Source: Woeseiaceae bacterium (GTDB lineage Bacteria; Pseudomonadota; Gammaproteobacteria; Steroidobacterales; Woeseiaceae). From it: a stretch of DNA of 64,000 nucleotides. Numbering within the stretch: position 1 is the first letter of the stretch; each line of letters opens with the position of its first letter. The notes under the pieces were generated by a model. That model had not been told where the DNA came from. It did no database searches and worked only from the letters and a program-made list of their open reading frames with translations. The DNA lies in contig JAJFKS010000034.1 in assembly GCA_021773115.1 (NCBI GenBank), positions 62,001 through 126,000 on the forward strand. The letters are read 5' to 3'. This document shows, piece after piece, positions 9,696 to 18,866 of this stretch. A program made the translations under genes and the position numbers.

Positions 9696-11293
9696 TTCGA
9701 AACAGCGGCGGTCTGGTTTGTTTCCTGATTCTTTCGGCTGCCTGCGCCGGCGGCAACGCGATCGAACCGGCAGCTGGCACTCAAGCTCAGAAAAGGCCTA
9801 ACGTCATTCTGATAATGGCGGATGATCTCGGCTGGGGTGATACCGGCTATAACGGCAATCGCAACCTTAGAACGCCCAATCTCGACGAGATGGCCGCGTC
9901 GGGTGTGGTTCTGGAGCGCTTTTATTCCGCCGCGCCTGTTTGCAGCCCAACGCGAGCCAGCGTTCTGACCGGCCGGCATCCGTTCAGAGAGAAAGTCTTT
10001 TTCGCAATGGTTGGTGACTCACAAAATCCCTTACCGCCTGGTGAAGTGACTTTGGGCAAGCTGATGAAGCAGGCCGGCTACCGCACGGGTTTTTTCGGCA
10101 AATGGCATCTTGGAACGATGACCAAAGAAATCGTCGACGGTAGATTCGGCGGACCGGGATCGGACCACTTGTATTCACCGCCGTGGGAGCATGGCTTCGA
10201 TACGGTTTTTGCCACCGAATCGCGTGTTCCCACTTATGATCCGATGATCAGGCCGTTGAGTCAGCTGGGCGCGGAACCCAATCGTCACCCGATAGAGCGG
10301 CCCGAGGAGGGCACAACACGCGGCTGGTGGGAGCCACTGACAGATGCGGACGAGAGCGCCGTCTGGGGCACGCACTATTGGGAGAACAAGGAGATCGTTT
10401 CGGAAGAGCTGTCCGGTGACGACTCCCGCATCATCGTCAACAAGGTGATCGAGTTTACAGCGGACGCCGACCAGCCCTTCTTCGCGGTTGTCTGGTTTCA
10501 TACTCCGCACCTGCCGTTAGTCGCCGGACCGGAGGATCAGGAACAGTACAGCGAACACGAGTTCTTCGGGCGAACTTATTACGGTGCCGTCTCGGCGATG
10601 GACCGCGAAATTGGACGGCTTCGAAGCGCACTGAAGGCAGCGGGGGCTGCGGACGACACGGTGTTGTGGTTCATGTCCGACAATGGTCCAGAAAGTCTTA
10701 TGGACATTACACCGGGTGAGACGGGTGGTCTGCGTGGACGCAAGCGAAGTCTCTACGAAGGCGGCATTCGTGTTCCGGGCATTATCGAGTGGCCGGCACG
10801 TATCGATGCGGGCACGAAAACGACGGTCCCCAGCGTGACTACGGACATTATGCCGACGGTGCTGAGTTGGGCCGGCGTCGAGGCACCGGCGTCGCGGCTT
10901 CTCGATGGTAAGAATTTGGACGAGATACTGCTCGGTCATGAGACGGCTCGCGATATGCCCATCGGATTTGAGTCGGTCTATCAAACGGCATGGATCGATG
11001 ATCAATACAAACTCGTCTACGCACCCGTATTCGACAACGCTACACGACGGCTGGGTTTTAGGGGACAGAATCCTTCCGAATCGTTCGATTTCGAGTTGTA
11101 TGACATTGTCAGAGATCCTGCTGAAATGACGGATATCGCCAGCCAGCATCCAGACATCGTCGAGAAGATGTCTGGCGAATTGGCGCGTTGGCGTGAGTCG
11201 GTGAGATACAGCATTAACGGAGACGAATCCCGGGCTGCCGAAACGCTGACAGTCTCTGCAGCACATGGTGATGATAATAGCCAGGAGCGCTAA
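9692..11293 (+). CDS. S1-family sulfatase, lipoprotein
   Basis: A 533-residue sulfatase. The start at 9692 overlaps the mutarotase stop (ATGA); an ATG nine bases earlier in frame is an alternative. The signal peptide ends at the lipobox LSAAC (Cys17). The motif CSPTR starts at Cys84, followed by TGRHPFREKV. A metal motif near residue 42 reads IMADDLGWGDTGY. From GGLRGRKRSLYEGG to near the stop the DNA is almost the same as in the next sulfatase, while the N-terminal two thirds are clearly diverged. It is probably exo-acting on sulfated fucose, by context. Confidence 0.92.
   Translation: MIRNSGGLVCFLILSAACAGGNAIEPAAGTQAQKRPNVILIMADDLGWGDTGYNGNRNLRTPNLDEMAASGVVLERFYSAAPVCSPTRASVLTGRHPFREKVFFAMVGDSQNPLPPGEVTLGKLMKQAGYRTGFFGKWHLGTMTKEIVDGRFGGPGSDHLYSPPWEHGFDTVFATESRVPTYDPMIRPLSQLGAEPNRHPIERPEEGTTRGWWEPLTDADESAVWGTHYWENKEIVSEELSGDDSRIIVNKVIEFTADADQPFFAVVWFHTPHLPLVAGPEDQEQYSEHEFFGRTYYGAVSAMDREIGRLRSALKAAGAADDTVLWFMSDNGPESLMDITPGETGGLRGRKRSLYEGGIRVPGIIEWPARIDAGTKTTVPSVTTDIMPTVLSWAGVEAPASRLLDGKNLDEILLGHETARDMPIGFESVYQTAWIDDQYKLVYAPVFDNATRRLGFRGQNPSESFDFELYDIVRDPAEMTDIASQHPDIVEKMSGELARWRESVRYSINGDESRAAETLTVSAAHGDDNSQER
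10748..11247 (+). repeat. 500-bp block shared with 12613-13112 (copy 1)
   Basis: A base-by-base reading against 12613-13112 with a constant offset of 1865 shows about 20 differences in 500 positions and no gaps. The block covers the C-terminal third of the sulfatase. Similarity falls sharply on the 5' side, at the codons for RSLYEGG, and ends just before the stop. Such a sharp edge inside coding sequence is what gene conversion leaves. Confidence 0.9.
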
Positions 11294-11529
11294 TTATTCC
11301 TGGGAGGCAGCGTTATGCAAGGGGGGGCATTACGTCGACTGCATGGAAACGTCGCTGCTGCTGGACCGATCGAATCCGCCAGCCGTTTTCGGAAGATCGA
11401 TTCAAGACCGTAGGAAAGGAAGGATTCCGGTTGCTGGCTGGTCGGTGTTCACGCGGCTGATCAAGTGACAGTTGTCGCGAGGCGAGGCAACCGGGTCAAA
11501 AGTCATGTTGTGCAATTGGAGACGTTTGA
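11294..11529. other. 236-bp intergenic stretch
   Basis: No open frame longer than about 30 codons on the plus strand shows family-like composition. A G-run (ggggggg) lies near 11321. The last 15 bases carry the GGAG site of the next gene. No terminator hairpin with a T-run was seen. Confidence 0.4.
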
Positions 11530-13146
11530 TTGAACACGAATTACATTGGTGGGCTCGTTAATTACCGGGCGGGCATTATTAAAGGATGCTTGTTGGTTGG
11601 TTCGATTGTCACTGCTGTACTCATTTGTTCCTGTGTTGACGGGGATAGCGAGCCTGCGCAAGGTGGCACTGCGATGCATGACCAAGCGCCCGAAATTTTG
11701 CGAAAACCCAATATCATTTTGGTGATGGCCGATGACATGGGTTGGGGGGACACGGGCTACGGCGGCAGTTCTCTTGCTCAAACGCCGAACCTTGATGAAA
11801 TGGCGGCAGCGGGAACTACGTTCAGCCGTTTTTACTCGGCAGCGCCAGTGTGCAGTCCAACGCGCGGTAGCGTCCTGACAGGACGTCACCCTTACCGATA
11901 CGGCATTTACTTCGCTAACGTAGGTCACTTGCCGAGCGAGGAGGTAACGCTGGCCGAAGTACTCAAGAGCGCCGGCTATCGAACCGGTTTCTTTGGCAAA
12001 TGGCACCTGGGCACGTTGACTAAGGATATCCTGGATTCAAACCGGGGAGGTCGTCCGGATCAAATCGAGGAATATTCGCCCCCGTGGTTACACGGTTTCG
12101 ACACCGTGTTCGCGACAGAATCCAAGGCGCCAACTTACGATCCGATGATTAAGCCGAAAGATATTGATCGTAAAATTTGGTGGGATGTTGTGAACGAAAG
12201 TGAGAATGCGGAGCCTTTCGGTACGCGCTATTGGAATGAACAAGGCGATACTGTTCTCGAAAATCTTGCCGGTGACGATACGAGAATTATCGTTGATCGA
12301 CTGATTCCGTTTGTTGAAAAGGCCGTAGCGGACGATGTTCCTTTTCTCGCGATTGTCTGGACGCACGCTCCACATCTGCCGGTCGTCGCTGCAAACAAGG
12401 ACCAGCAGATGATTGACAGCGCGGACCCCTACACCAGACACTACTTCGGATCAATTCACGCATTGGACACGCAAATCGGACGAATTAGGTCCATGATGGT
12501 GCGGGCGGGGATAAGTGACAACACGATGCTTTGGTTTACTTCGGACAATGGGCCCGAGCAAAATAATGACAACGCTCCCGGCAGCAGCGGCGGATTGCGT
12601 GGTGCGAAGCGGAGTCTCTACGAAGGCGGCATTCGTGTTCCGGGCATTATCGAGTGGCCGGCACGTATCGATGCGGGCACGAAAACGACGGTCCCCAGCG
12701 TGACTACGGACATTATGCCGACGGTGCTGAGTTGGGCCGGAGTCGAGGCACCGACGTCGCGGCTTCTCGATGGTAAGAATTTGGACGAGATACTGCTCGG
12801 TCATGAGACGGCTCGCGATATGCCCATCGGATTTGAGTCGGCCTATCAAACGGCATGGATCGATGATCAATACAAACTCGTTTACGCACCCGTATTCGAG
12901 AACGCAAAAGGACGGCTGGGTTCTAAGGGGCAGAATCCTTCCGAATCGTTCGATTTCGAGTTGTATGACATTGTCAGCGATCCCGCTGAAACGACAAATA
13001 TCGCCAGCCAGCATCCAGACATCGTCGAGAAGATGTCCAGCGAATTGGCGCGTTGGCGTGAGTCGGTGAGATACAGCATTAACGGAGACGAACCCCGGGC
13101 TGCCGAAATGCTTGCGACCGGAATCGATATCGGTCACTCACGGTAA
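11530..13146 (+). CDS. S1-family sulfatase, exported
   Basis: A 538-residue sulfatase. The start is a TTG at 11530 with GGAG at 11518-11521; no in-frame ATG gives the signal segment. A hydrophobic stretch (CLLVGSIVTAVLICSC) ends at a possible lipidated Cys. The motif CSPTR is followed by GSVLTGRHPYRYGI. The metal site reads VMADDMGWGDTGYGG. The C-terminal third is about 96 % identical in DNA to the preceding gene. It is the last gene of the fucan operon and converges on the multiheme cytochrome gene 32 bp away. Confidence 0.92.
   Translation: MNTNYIGGLVNYRAGIIKGCLLVGSIVTAVLICSCVDGDSEPAQGGTAMHDQAPEILRKPNIILVMADDMGWGDTGYGGSSLAQTPNLDEMAAAGTTFSRFYSAAPVCSPTRGSVLTGRHPYRYGIYFANVGHLPSEEVTLAEVLKSAGYRTGFFGKWHLGTLTKDILDSNRGGRPDQIEEYSPPWLHGFDTVFATESKAPTYDPMIKPKDIDRKIWWDVVNESENAEPFGTRYWNEQGDTVLENLAGDDTRIIVDRLIPFVEKAVADDVPFLAIVWTHAPHLPVVAANKDQQMIDSADPYTRHYFGSIHALDTQIGRIRSMMVRAGISDNTMLWFTSDNGPEQNNDNAPGSSGGLRGAKRSLYEGGIRVPGIIEWPARIDAGTKTTVPSVTTDIMPTVLSWAGVEAPTSRLLDGKNLDEILLGHETARDMPIGFESAYQTAWIDDQYKLVYAPVFENAKGRLGSKGQNPSESFDFELYDIVSDPAETTNIASQHPDIVEKMSSELARWRESVRYSINGDEPRAAEMLATGIDIGHSR
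12613..13112 (+). repeat. 500-bp block shared with 10748-11247 (copy 2)
   Basis: This is the second copy of the conserved C-terminal sulfatase block. Differences cluster around the codons after VYAPVFEN and around the SDPAE segment; long runs elsewhere are identical, including a run of about 130 bases from 12613. Confidence 0.9.
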
Positions 13147-13178
13147 TCCGCAGGTCATGAAGTCATTCACTACGGCCA

Positions 13179-15284
13179 CTAATTTGACGTGGAGAGGCTT
13201 TTCAACAATGCATCGGCGGTCGGGCTATCCGGGAACCGGGACTTGAGCGTTGATGCCACGGTCGTCGCCGTGTCAATCCTCCCGTTGTCTCTTAAAACCG
13301 TCGCGAGTGCATAGCCGATTTCAAAGTCGCCTGGAAACCGTGCCCAGGCGTCGTCGAGTATTTTTATGGCATCGTCGCTACGGCCTACTGAGTTTGCCGC
13401 GATACCATAAACGTATGCGTAGCGGCTGTTGGACGGCTCCAACTCGGCGGCAGTACGAATGTGCGTCAAGGCCCTCGCGTGATCTTGAGTTCGCACGAGG
13501 AAGAGCCCGAATGCGTGATGTGCCGGCGCGAACTCTGCATCAAGTTTCAACGCGTGTGAATAGAATTCAGCGGCGGCACCTGTGTTTCCAAGGCGTGATT
13601 CAAGTTCGCCTAATCGTACAGCTGCGTCAGGGTTCGATGCCATGACAAGGAGTGATTCGCGGTATTCGCCTATCGCGCCTGGGAAGGCGCGGGCGTCCTC
13701 CAGCGGTAACAAGTCGCGTTGTTCGATGAACGCTACGGCAGCTTCAATTCGTACGCTCCTGACTGGATCTTTGAGCAGGTGACTCCCGGAAACGCCACGA
13801 ATCTCTACAGGAATGCTGGCAAGCGCTCGAAGCGCACCGATACGCACCAGTGGATCGGGGTCTTCAAAGCCGCGATTAATTGCCTCCATTTCAGATCTAC
13901 CTGCGGGCGGCGAGATCAGTGAAAGCTGTGTCGCTCGAGCGATAGCCGGGTATTCTTGATTGGCGATGGCGGTAATGAGTTGATCGTTTGCGCGCACCGA
14001 TCGGCCTGCGGCTATAACGCTTCCGTAGTGCGATGCTGCCGTGCCGGCGCCCGGAATTCGAAAGCTGTGATCACGTCGATCATCGACACCCATATAGGTC
14101 GTCGACGGCATGTGGCAGTCAACGCAGTTTCCGATATCGACTTTGCTGTGTTCCGCAGTCGCGAATTTGGTGGGCAAGTGACATTGCGCACAGGTGTCGT
14201 TTGGATTTGATCCTGCGTGTAACTCTCCGGAGTGCGGATTGTGGCAATCAGTGCAGGTCACGCCGGATGCGTACATTTTGCTTTGCACGAATGACCCATA
14301 GACATAGACCTCATCGAGTATTCGGCCGTCCGCGTGATACAGGTTTTCTTCCAACAGCGAGACCATGTGTGTATCAGTCAATGGCTTGCCGTACTCGTAT
14401 TTTTCACTGAGCGCGCCGCGGCGCGAGTGGCAGCGGCCGCAAGATTCGGGCTGTTGTTTGCGAAGATTTGGCTCGCTTCGTTCGGCGATGCCGGTTTCGA
14501 CATTCATGAGCCAGACGGACGGACCACGATCATCGAGGTTAACGAGTAACCCGTAATCGTCGTCGAATCGTTCCGACTCGGCTTGTTGCAAATGCCGCGA
14601 GCTCGGTCCATGGCACGCTTCGCAGCCGACAGAGATTTCATCAAATGTTGTCTTAAAGGTGTCAGAGTCGATGTCGTAGCCAGGCTGAAGATTCGTTGAG
14701 TGACATTCAGCGCAGGCGGTATTCCAGGTGAAGTACTGGCCTGTCCAGTGGAGCGGGTCGCCCGGGCCAACGTATTCATCGGCGTACAGGTGATACCAAC
14801 GTTGACCACCGTCCTCTTTCGAGCGGGCATCCCAAGTAAAGGGCAGGGACTGTTTTCGGCCATCGGGGAATTCAACCAGGTATTGCTGCAGCGGCTCGAC
14901 ACCAAAGGTATGGGTGATCTCGAACTCCTGCTGCTCTCCGGCGGCATTCTCAGTTTGCACTATGAACGCACCGTCTCTCTTGAATAACGACGTCGTCGTA
15001 TCGAAGTACTCGAATTCCACATCCGAGAAATCGCCAAGGACAGTGGCGTCGCTCGCAACCTGCATCGCCAAATCATGATGGGAGCCTCGCCAAAGTTCAT
15101 GTTCTTTTTGATGACAGGAGGCACATCGCTGGCTACCGACGAATGTCGGATCGGCCTGGGGTTCCATTGTCTCAACGGGCTGCTTTGAACAGCCGGCCGC
15201 GAGCAGCAGTAGTGCAATGGCCAGGCGCAGTTTTTTTAAGAAATTAGTCACAGTTAAAGACACGCGGTGAAGTGATATCAGCAA
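13179..15284 (-). CDS. multiheme cytochrome c lipoprotein with HEAT/TPR-like C-terminus
   Basis: A 701-residue protein. The signal peptide ends in the lipobox LLAAGC (Cys32). Seven CxxCH haem sites lie at about 54, 191, 221, 282, 344, 365 and 387. After about residue 420 the protein turns helical: a HEAT-like part (RIGALRALASIPVEI, RSVRIEAAVAFI) and then TPR-like repeats (AAVRLGELESRLGNTGAAAEFYSHALKLDAEFAPAHHAFG). The haem part resembles the cytochrome c554/nitrite-reductase-like multihaem fold; its electron partner is unknown. The start is a TTG. A GTG at 15251 gives a more compact signal and is an alternative. It converges on the sulfatase operon, so a role in polysaccharide use is possible but not shown. 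Confidence 0.85.
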   Translation of the reverse strand: MLISLHRVSLTVTNFLKKLRLAIALLLLAAGCSKQPVETMEPQADPTFVGSQRCASCHQKEHELWRGSHHDLAMQVASDATVLGDFSDVEFEYFDTTTSLFKRDGAFIVQTENAAGEQQEFEITHTFGVEPLQQYLVEFPDGRKQSLPFTWDARSKEDGGQRWYHLYADEYVGPGDPLHWTGQYFTWNTACAECHSTNLQPGYDIDSDTFKTTFDEISVGCEACHGPSSRHLQQAESERFDDDYGLLVNLDDRGPSVWLMNVETGIAERSEPNLRKQQPESCGRCHSRRGALSEKYEYGKPLTDTHMVSLLEENLYHADGRILDEVYVYGSFVQSKMYASGVTCTDCHNPHSGELHAGSNPNDTCAQCHLPTKFATAEHSKVDIGNCVDCHMPSTTYMGVDDRRDHSFRIPGAGTAASHYGSVIAAGRSVRANDQLITAIANQEYPAIARATQLSLISPPAGRSEMEAINRGFEDPDPLVRIGALRALASIPVEIRGVSGSHLLKDPVRSVRIEAAVAFIEQRDLLPLEDARAFPGAIGEYRESLLVMASNPDAAVRLGELESRLGNTGAAAEFYSHALKLDAEFAPAHHAFGLFLVRTQDHARALTHIRTAAELEPSNSRYAYVYGIAANSVGRSDDAIKILDDAWARFPGDFEIGYALATVLRDNGRIDTATTVASTLKSRFPDSPTADALLKSLSTSN

Positions 15285-15858
15285 GTTAGAGGGTACCCAA
15301 CCATTCTACGACGCCATTGCGGACTTGAGATCGGAGAATCATCGGTTGATTTGCGCCGTCATCGCTTGTCAGGATCCGCAGGGAATTCCGACAACAACCG
15401 ACATCAGCGATGCATTGTTGTGCATTGTAAGGCGAAATCGCAACGAACGCCGTCGTTTAGGCTTCGAACCAGGTGGCCCCAACCAAATAATCGTATGAAA
15501 TGGTTCTATGCTTCCAAACCCATCATGGAAAACAGACTAACCGCCGAATAAGTGGCCAACTGTCGTTACCCCTTGAGGCGAATTGAGGTAGACCTGGTTC
15601 GTACCGAGGCCGGCAGAGCCGGCCGACAGCCAGCTCGCGCAGCGAGTACTCACTGTTCAGCGAGCGAACTACGAAGCGTACGATCGTCGATTAGGTTTAC
15701 ACTTGATTTCAACACGTTACGATCTTTTGCTTGCTGAACGTAGCCTCAAACGTCGCTGAATCGAACAACCTGACGAGCAGCGGCTTCACGCCCGAAAGCG
15801 GAAGTTTAGCTGATAGGATGCTGAAGGGTCGCAACCCAGAGCGGTCATCGGAGAAACC
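15285..15858. other. gene-poor decay region
   Basis: No convincing gene was found. The stretch holds the 24-nt dispersed repeat (15547-15570) and several small hairpins: GGCCGGC/GCCGGCC with a 3-base loop at 15608-15624, and just after it CTCGC/GCGAG. The upstream part should contain the promoter of the cytochrome gene, but no clear -10/-35 pair stands out. Confidence 0.4.
15547..15570. repeat. 24-nt dispersed repeat, copy 1
   Basis: The 24 bases starting AATAAGTGGCC and ending GTCGTTACC are identical to 53687-53710. Both copies sit in degraded intergenic DNA beside gene fragments. A chance match of this length in 64 kb is very unlikely, so both are probably ends or remnants of the same mobile or repeat family. 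Confidence 0.7.
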
Positions 15859-16017
15859 ATGTTCGGCATCGTGGGCGGCCTGGCTGCGACAGCGGGCGTA
15901 ATCGCCGGCGACCAAGTGCGCATGTGGCTTGCCGTGGCGGGCTTGGCGAAACTGCTGACTTCAAACCCCGCAGTGTTTTCTCTGGTGCAGTATGCCGGTG
16001 CAATTTACCTTGCGTAG
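15859..16017 (+). pseudogene. LysE/RhtB-type exporter fragment
   Basis: A 52-residue frame (MFGIVGGLAATAGVIAGDQV then WLAVAGLAKLLTSNPAVF and LVQYAGAIYLA). It matches the second and third helices of LysE/RhtB amino-acid exporters, which typically read G..G...........GL..L....P..F..L...GA.YL. The normal protein has about 205 residues, so both ends are missing. It is recognised by pattern only. Confidence 0.5.
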
Positions 16018-16149
16018 CTCTGTCATTACTCGTGCAGACACTTGTCAGTAACCCGGACCGGCCTCTCGTGTACCGGGCCAGCAGAGAGTGAACCGCCCCG
16101 GGTTGGTGGTGTAACGTCTTTTCCGGCCGGTGATTCCACGGCAAGCCGG

Positions 16150-16382
16150 CCAGAATGGCATGGAATACGCAAAGCGCTTAGGAAATCTGAAAGCAGGCGC
16201 CTCTGCATTGCTGGATGAAGGTGTTTTTCCGCTTCATCAATTAGCACCGTAAATTCGGAATTCTCCTGAGTCGAACACATGTATATTTGCCATGCGAGAT
16301 CGATTATTGAACTAATGCCACCCGAAACAGCTTCAATAATGAAGTCGTCTTCTCCGCGGTTGCAGACAAATACAAGCTCCAT
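16150..16382 (-). pseudogene. AAA/OLD-type ATPase C-terminal fragment
   Basis: The frame from 16382 reads a signature-like SGGISSIIDLAWQIYMCS, then a Walker B/D-loop segment FTVLIDEAEKHLHPAMQRRL and DFLSAL. These are typical of the AAA_15/AAA_21 ATPases found in OLD nucleases and in abortive-infection systems. No Walker A is present upstream, and after DFLSALR the expected THSP sensor segment is lost. It is therefore the remnant of a larger ATPase gene, probably an older defence gene at this site. Confidence 0.6.
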
Positions 16383-16630
16383 GTTGCTTTTCCGTTACTT
16401 AGCGACGGCAGTTAAGAAATCACGCGAACACTGCCTGAAAGCGCTGCGCGACTTGCCGCACGCACGGAGTTCCAAAGATGAAAATAGGCAAGGATAGTGC
16501 TATTATTCCCATATAAGGAGATCGCTAAAAGCTAGCATCCGTAAAACAAAATTCAGATACCCGTGCCGGTATCGGCCATCGCCAGAATTCAATGCAGGGA
16601 CGCCCATCAATATCGATTTGAGGTGCCGTC

Positions 16631-18856
16631 ATGCCGCAAAAAAACGTCATTGCATATTTCCTGCACGAGAACGAACTGGCAGATATCAATGCTGCAATGC
16701 CTGAGGGTGAGGCAACTGAGTCGTTCGTCATTGGTGAGATTGAAGAGGCTGAGATTGACGGTCTGAGAAGCAAGGGCATGATTATCCAGGTACTCGATGT
16801 TTCAGACGAACCGCGAGTTACACAGTTCGCATTGCAGGGCGGTAAGAAGATGCTGTACAACGAAGTCGAACCAAAGGACTTCGATTACTCGGTATCAAAC
16901 TATTACAGAGTGGATTTGATTGGTCCTCTGTTAGAGAAATGGCGCGGCGCACTCCAATCCCGCGGCGTTTATCTCAAGGAATCCATCGCGCCAAATTCGT
17001 ATCTGTGCCGCTTGGATTCAACCGCGGCTTCAGATCTTGCGACACTGCAATTCGTCCGAAGCGTCCGACCGCAAGCGGAAGTTGACGTTCGACCGATCGC
17101 GACTGTTCGAGCGGCACCTCCAGACGCCTCAGCCGGCGCCCGCATGGGCGTCTTCGATGTCCGATTACATGACGCGAATGGCATGCCGGCGGTAATGGAT
17201 TGGCTGGCAAGCAACAGGATCAACATTGCGGGACAAAGCCGACGGAAAGTCCGGATCTACGCGATGGAAAATTCAGCCGAGTTGGTGGCACTCGCGCAAC
17301 TGCCCGAAGTCCAATCGATCGACGAATTCGTAGAACCGACACTCAGCAACGATCGAGCTCGCGTCCTGACCAATTTTGAAAGCGGCAACGCGGCCGTTAG
17401 CCTCACACAGACAGGACAAGGGCAAATCGTCGGCGTAGCTGATACCGGATTGGATGATTTGCATCCGGATTTTCAAGGACGCATCGTGGGTCTGGAGGCC
17501 CTCGGTCGCCAAGGCGACGCCAGCGATCCCAACGGGCACGGAACACATGTCGCGGGTACCGTGCTGGGCGATGGTGCAGCGTCCGCAGGTCAGTACGCCG
17601 GTCTGGCGCCAGATGCACAATTGTATTTTCAATCAATCCTGGATGCGACCGGTCGTTTGGGCGGATTGCCGATCGACCTCAATGACCTGTTCGACGATCC
17701 TTATCAGAACGGTGTCAGAATTCACAACAATAGTTGGGGTGCCGATACAGCGTCTCGATACACGGTAAATTCTATTGAAGTGGACGAGTTTGTTGCCGAC
17801 CACCCCGATATGCTTATTGTGATCGCCGCCGGAAACGAGGGCGTTGGCTCCGGAACCCAGAACAGCACTGGCAATGCGCAGCCGGGTTTCGTTGATTGGT
17901 TGACCATCGGCTCACCGGCATCCGCGAAGAATGCGCTCACCGTCGGCGCAAGTCGCAGTGATCGAACAAGCGGGGGCTACTCGAATCTGAGTTGGAATGA
18001 CGCCTGGCCTGCGGATTTTCCGGACAATCCAATCGCGGACGAACTCATTTCCGGTGACCCCGAAACATTGGCGGCGTTTAGCAGTCGCGGTCCCTGCGAC
18101 GACGGTCGAATCAAACCCGACGTGGTCGCCCCAGGAACCAACATAGCCTCAGCAAAATCATCGATTGCGCCGTTACGAAATTTCTGGGGATCGGTTGCGG
18201 GCCATAACGGTCGTTACGCCTATAACGGCGGTACCAGTATGGCCGCACCTGTTGTTGCCGGGTGCGCAGCGCTGGTTCGACAATTCTATGTCGACAACGG
18301 TCACGATCCGTCCGCGGCGTTACTGAAGGCAACTCTGATCAATGGCTGTCGATGGTTAAGCGGCCTGGACTCGCGCGCCGATTTTCCTGACGAACCCAAT
18401 TTTCACCAAGGCTTCGGCGGCATTGATTTGACGCAATCTATTCCAAATCCGATTGTACCCGCGCTCCGCCTGGAATTTGTAGATGACTGGCAAAACCCAG
18501 GCCATGGATTTTCCATGACCGGACAAAGAATCCGTTTACGAATTTCAGTGAACAACGTAATGCCGCTACGGATTTGCCTGGCGTGGACCGATATTCCAGC
18601 AAGGGCGCTGCAAAATAACCTCAATCTGCAAGTGCAATCGCTAAGCAATTCGCAGCGGTGGCTTGGCAATGCTGGTCTCCCGATGAGCCTCAACATTCCA
18701 GACCCGGATAACAATGTCGAAGTCATTCAGATAGACAACCCGCCGGCCGGCGACTTTCTTGTTCAGGTCAACGCACAAAATCTGTTGGATGTTAGCGGGC
18801 AAACTTACGCGCTTGTCATCACCGGCGACCTGACCAGCGGCTTCACCCCGTTTTAG
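16631..18856 (+). CDS. subtilisin-like serine protease (S8), cytoplasmic
   Basis: A 741-residue protein with no signal peptide; the ATG follows GAGGTG at good distance. The N-terminal 240 residues form an unusual non-catalytic region with repeated alpha/beta pieces. The S8 domain spans about 255-620. The catalytic triad is Asp271 (GVADTGLDD), His303 (NGHGTHVAGT) and Ser536 (GGTSMAAP), with oxyanion Asn402 (AAGNEG). The last 100 residues resemble a beta-sandwich P-domain. Lack of export suggests an intracellular processing protease, possibly acting on a partner encoded in the same operon. It heads a six-gene run with an MBL-fold protein 10 bp downstream. Confidence 0.92.
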   Translation: MPQKNVIAYFLHENELADINAAMPEGEATESFVIGEIEEAEIDGLRSKGMIIQVLDVSDEPRVTQFALQGGKKMLYNEVEPKDFDYSVSNYYRVDLIGPLLEKWRGALQSRGVYLKESIAPNSYLCRLDSTAASDLATLQFVRSVRPQAEVDVRPIATVRAAPPDASAGARMGVFDVRLHDANGMPAVMDWLASNRINIAGQSRRKVRIYAMENSAELVALAQLPEVQSIDEFVEPTLSNDRARVLTNFESGNAAVSLTQTGQGQIVGVADTGLDDLHPDFQGRIVGLEALGRQGDASDPNGHGTHVAGTVLGDGAASAGQYAGLAPDAQLYFQSILDATGRLGGLPIDLNDLFDDPYQNGVRIHNNSWGADTASRYTVNSIEVDEFVADHPDMLIVIAAGNEGVGSGTQNSTGNAQPGFVDWLTIGSPASAKNALTVGASRSDRTSGGYSNLSWNDAWPADFPDNPIADELISGDPETLAAFSSRGPCDDGRIKPDVVAPGTNIASAKSSIAPLRNFWGSVAGHNGRYAYNGGTSMAAPVVAGCAALVRQFYVDNGHDPSAALLKATLINGCRWLSGLDSRADFPDEPNFHQGFGGIDLTQSIPNPIVPALRLEFVDDWQNPGHGFSMTGQRIRLRISVNNVMPLRICLAWTDIPARALQNNLNLQVQSLSNSQRWLGNAGLPMSLNIPDPDNNVEVIQIDNPPAGDFLVQVNAQNLLDVSGQTYALVITGDLTSGFTPF

Positions 18857-18866
18857 GACGAATCTC

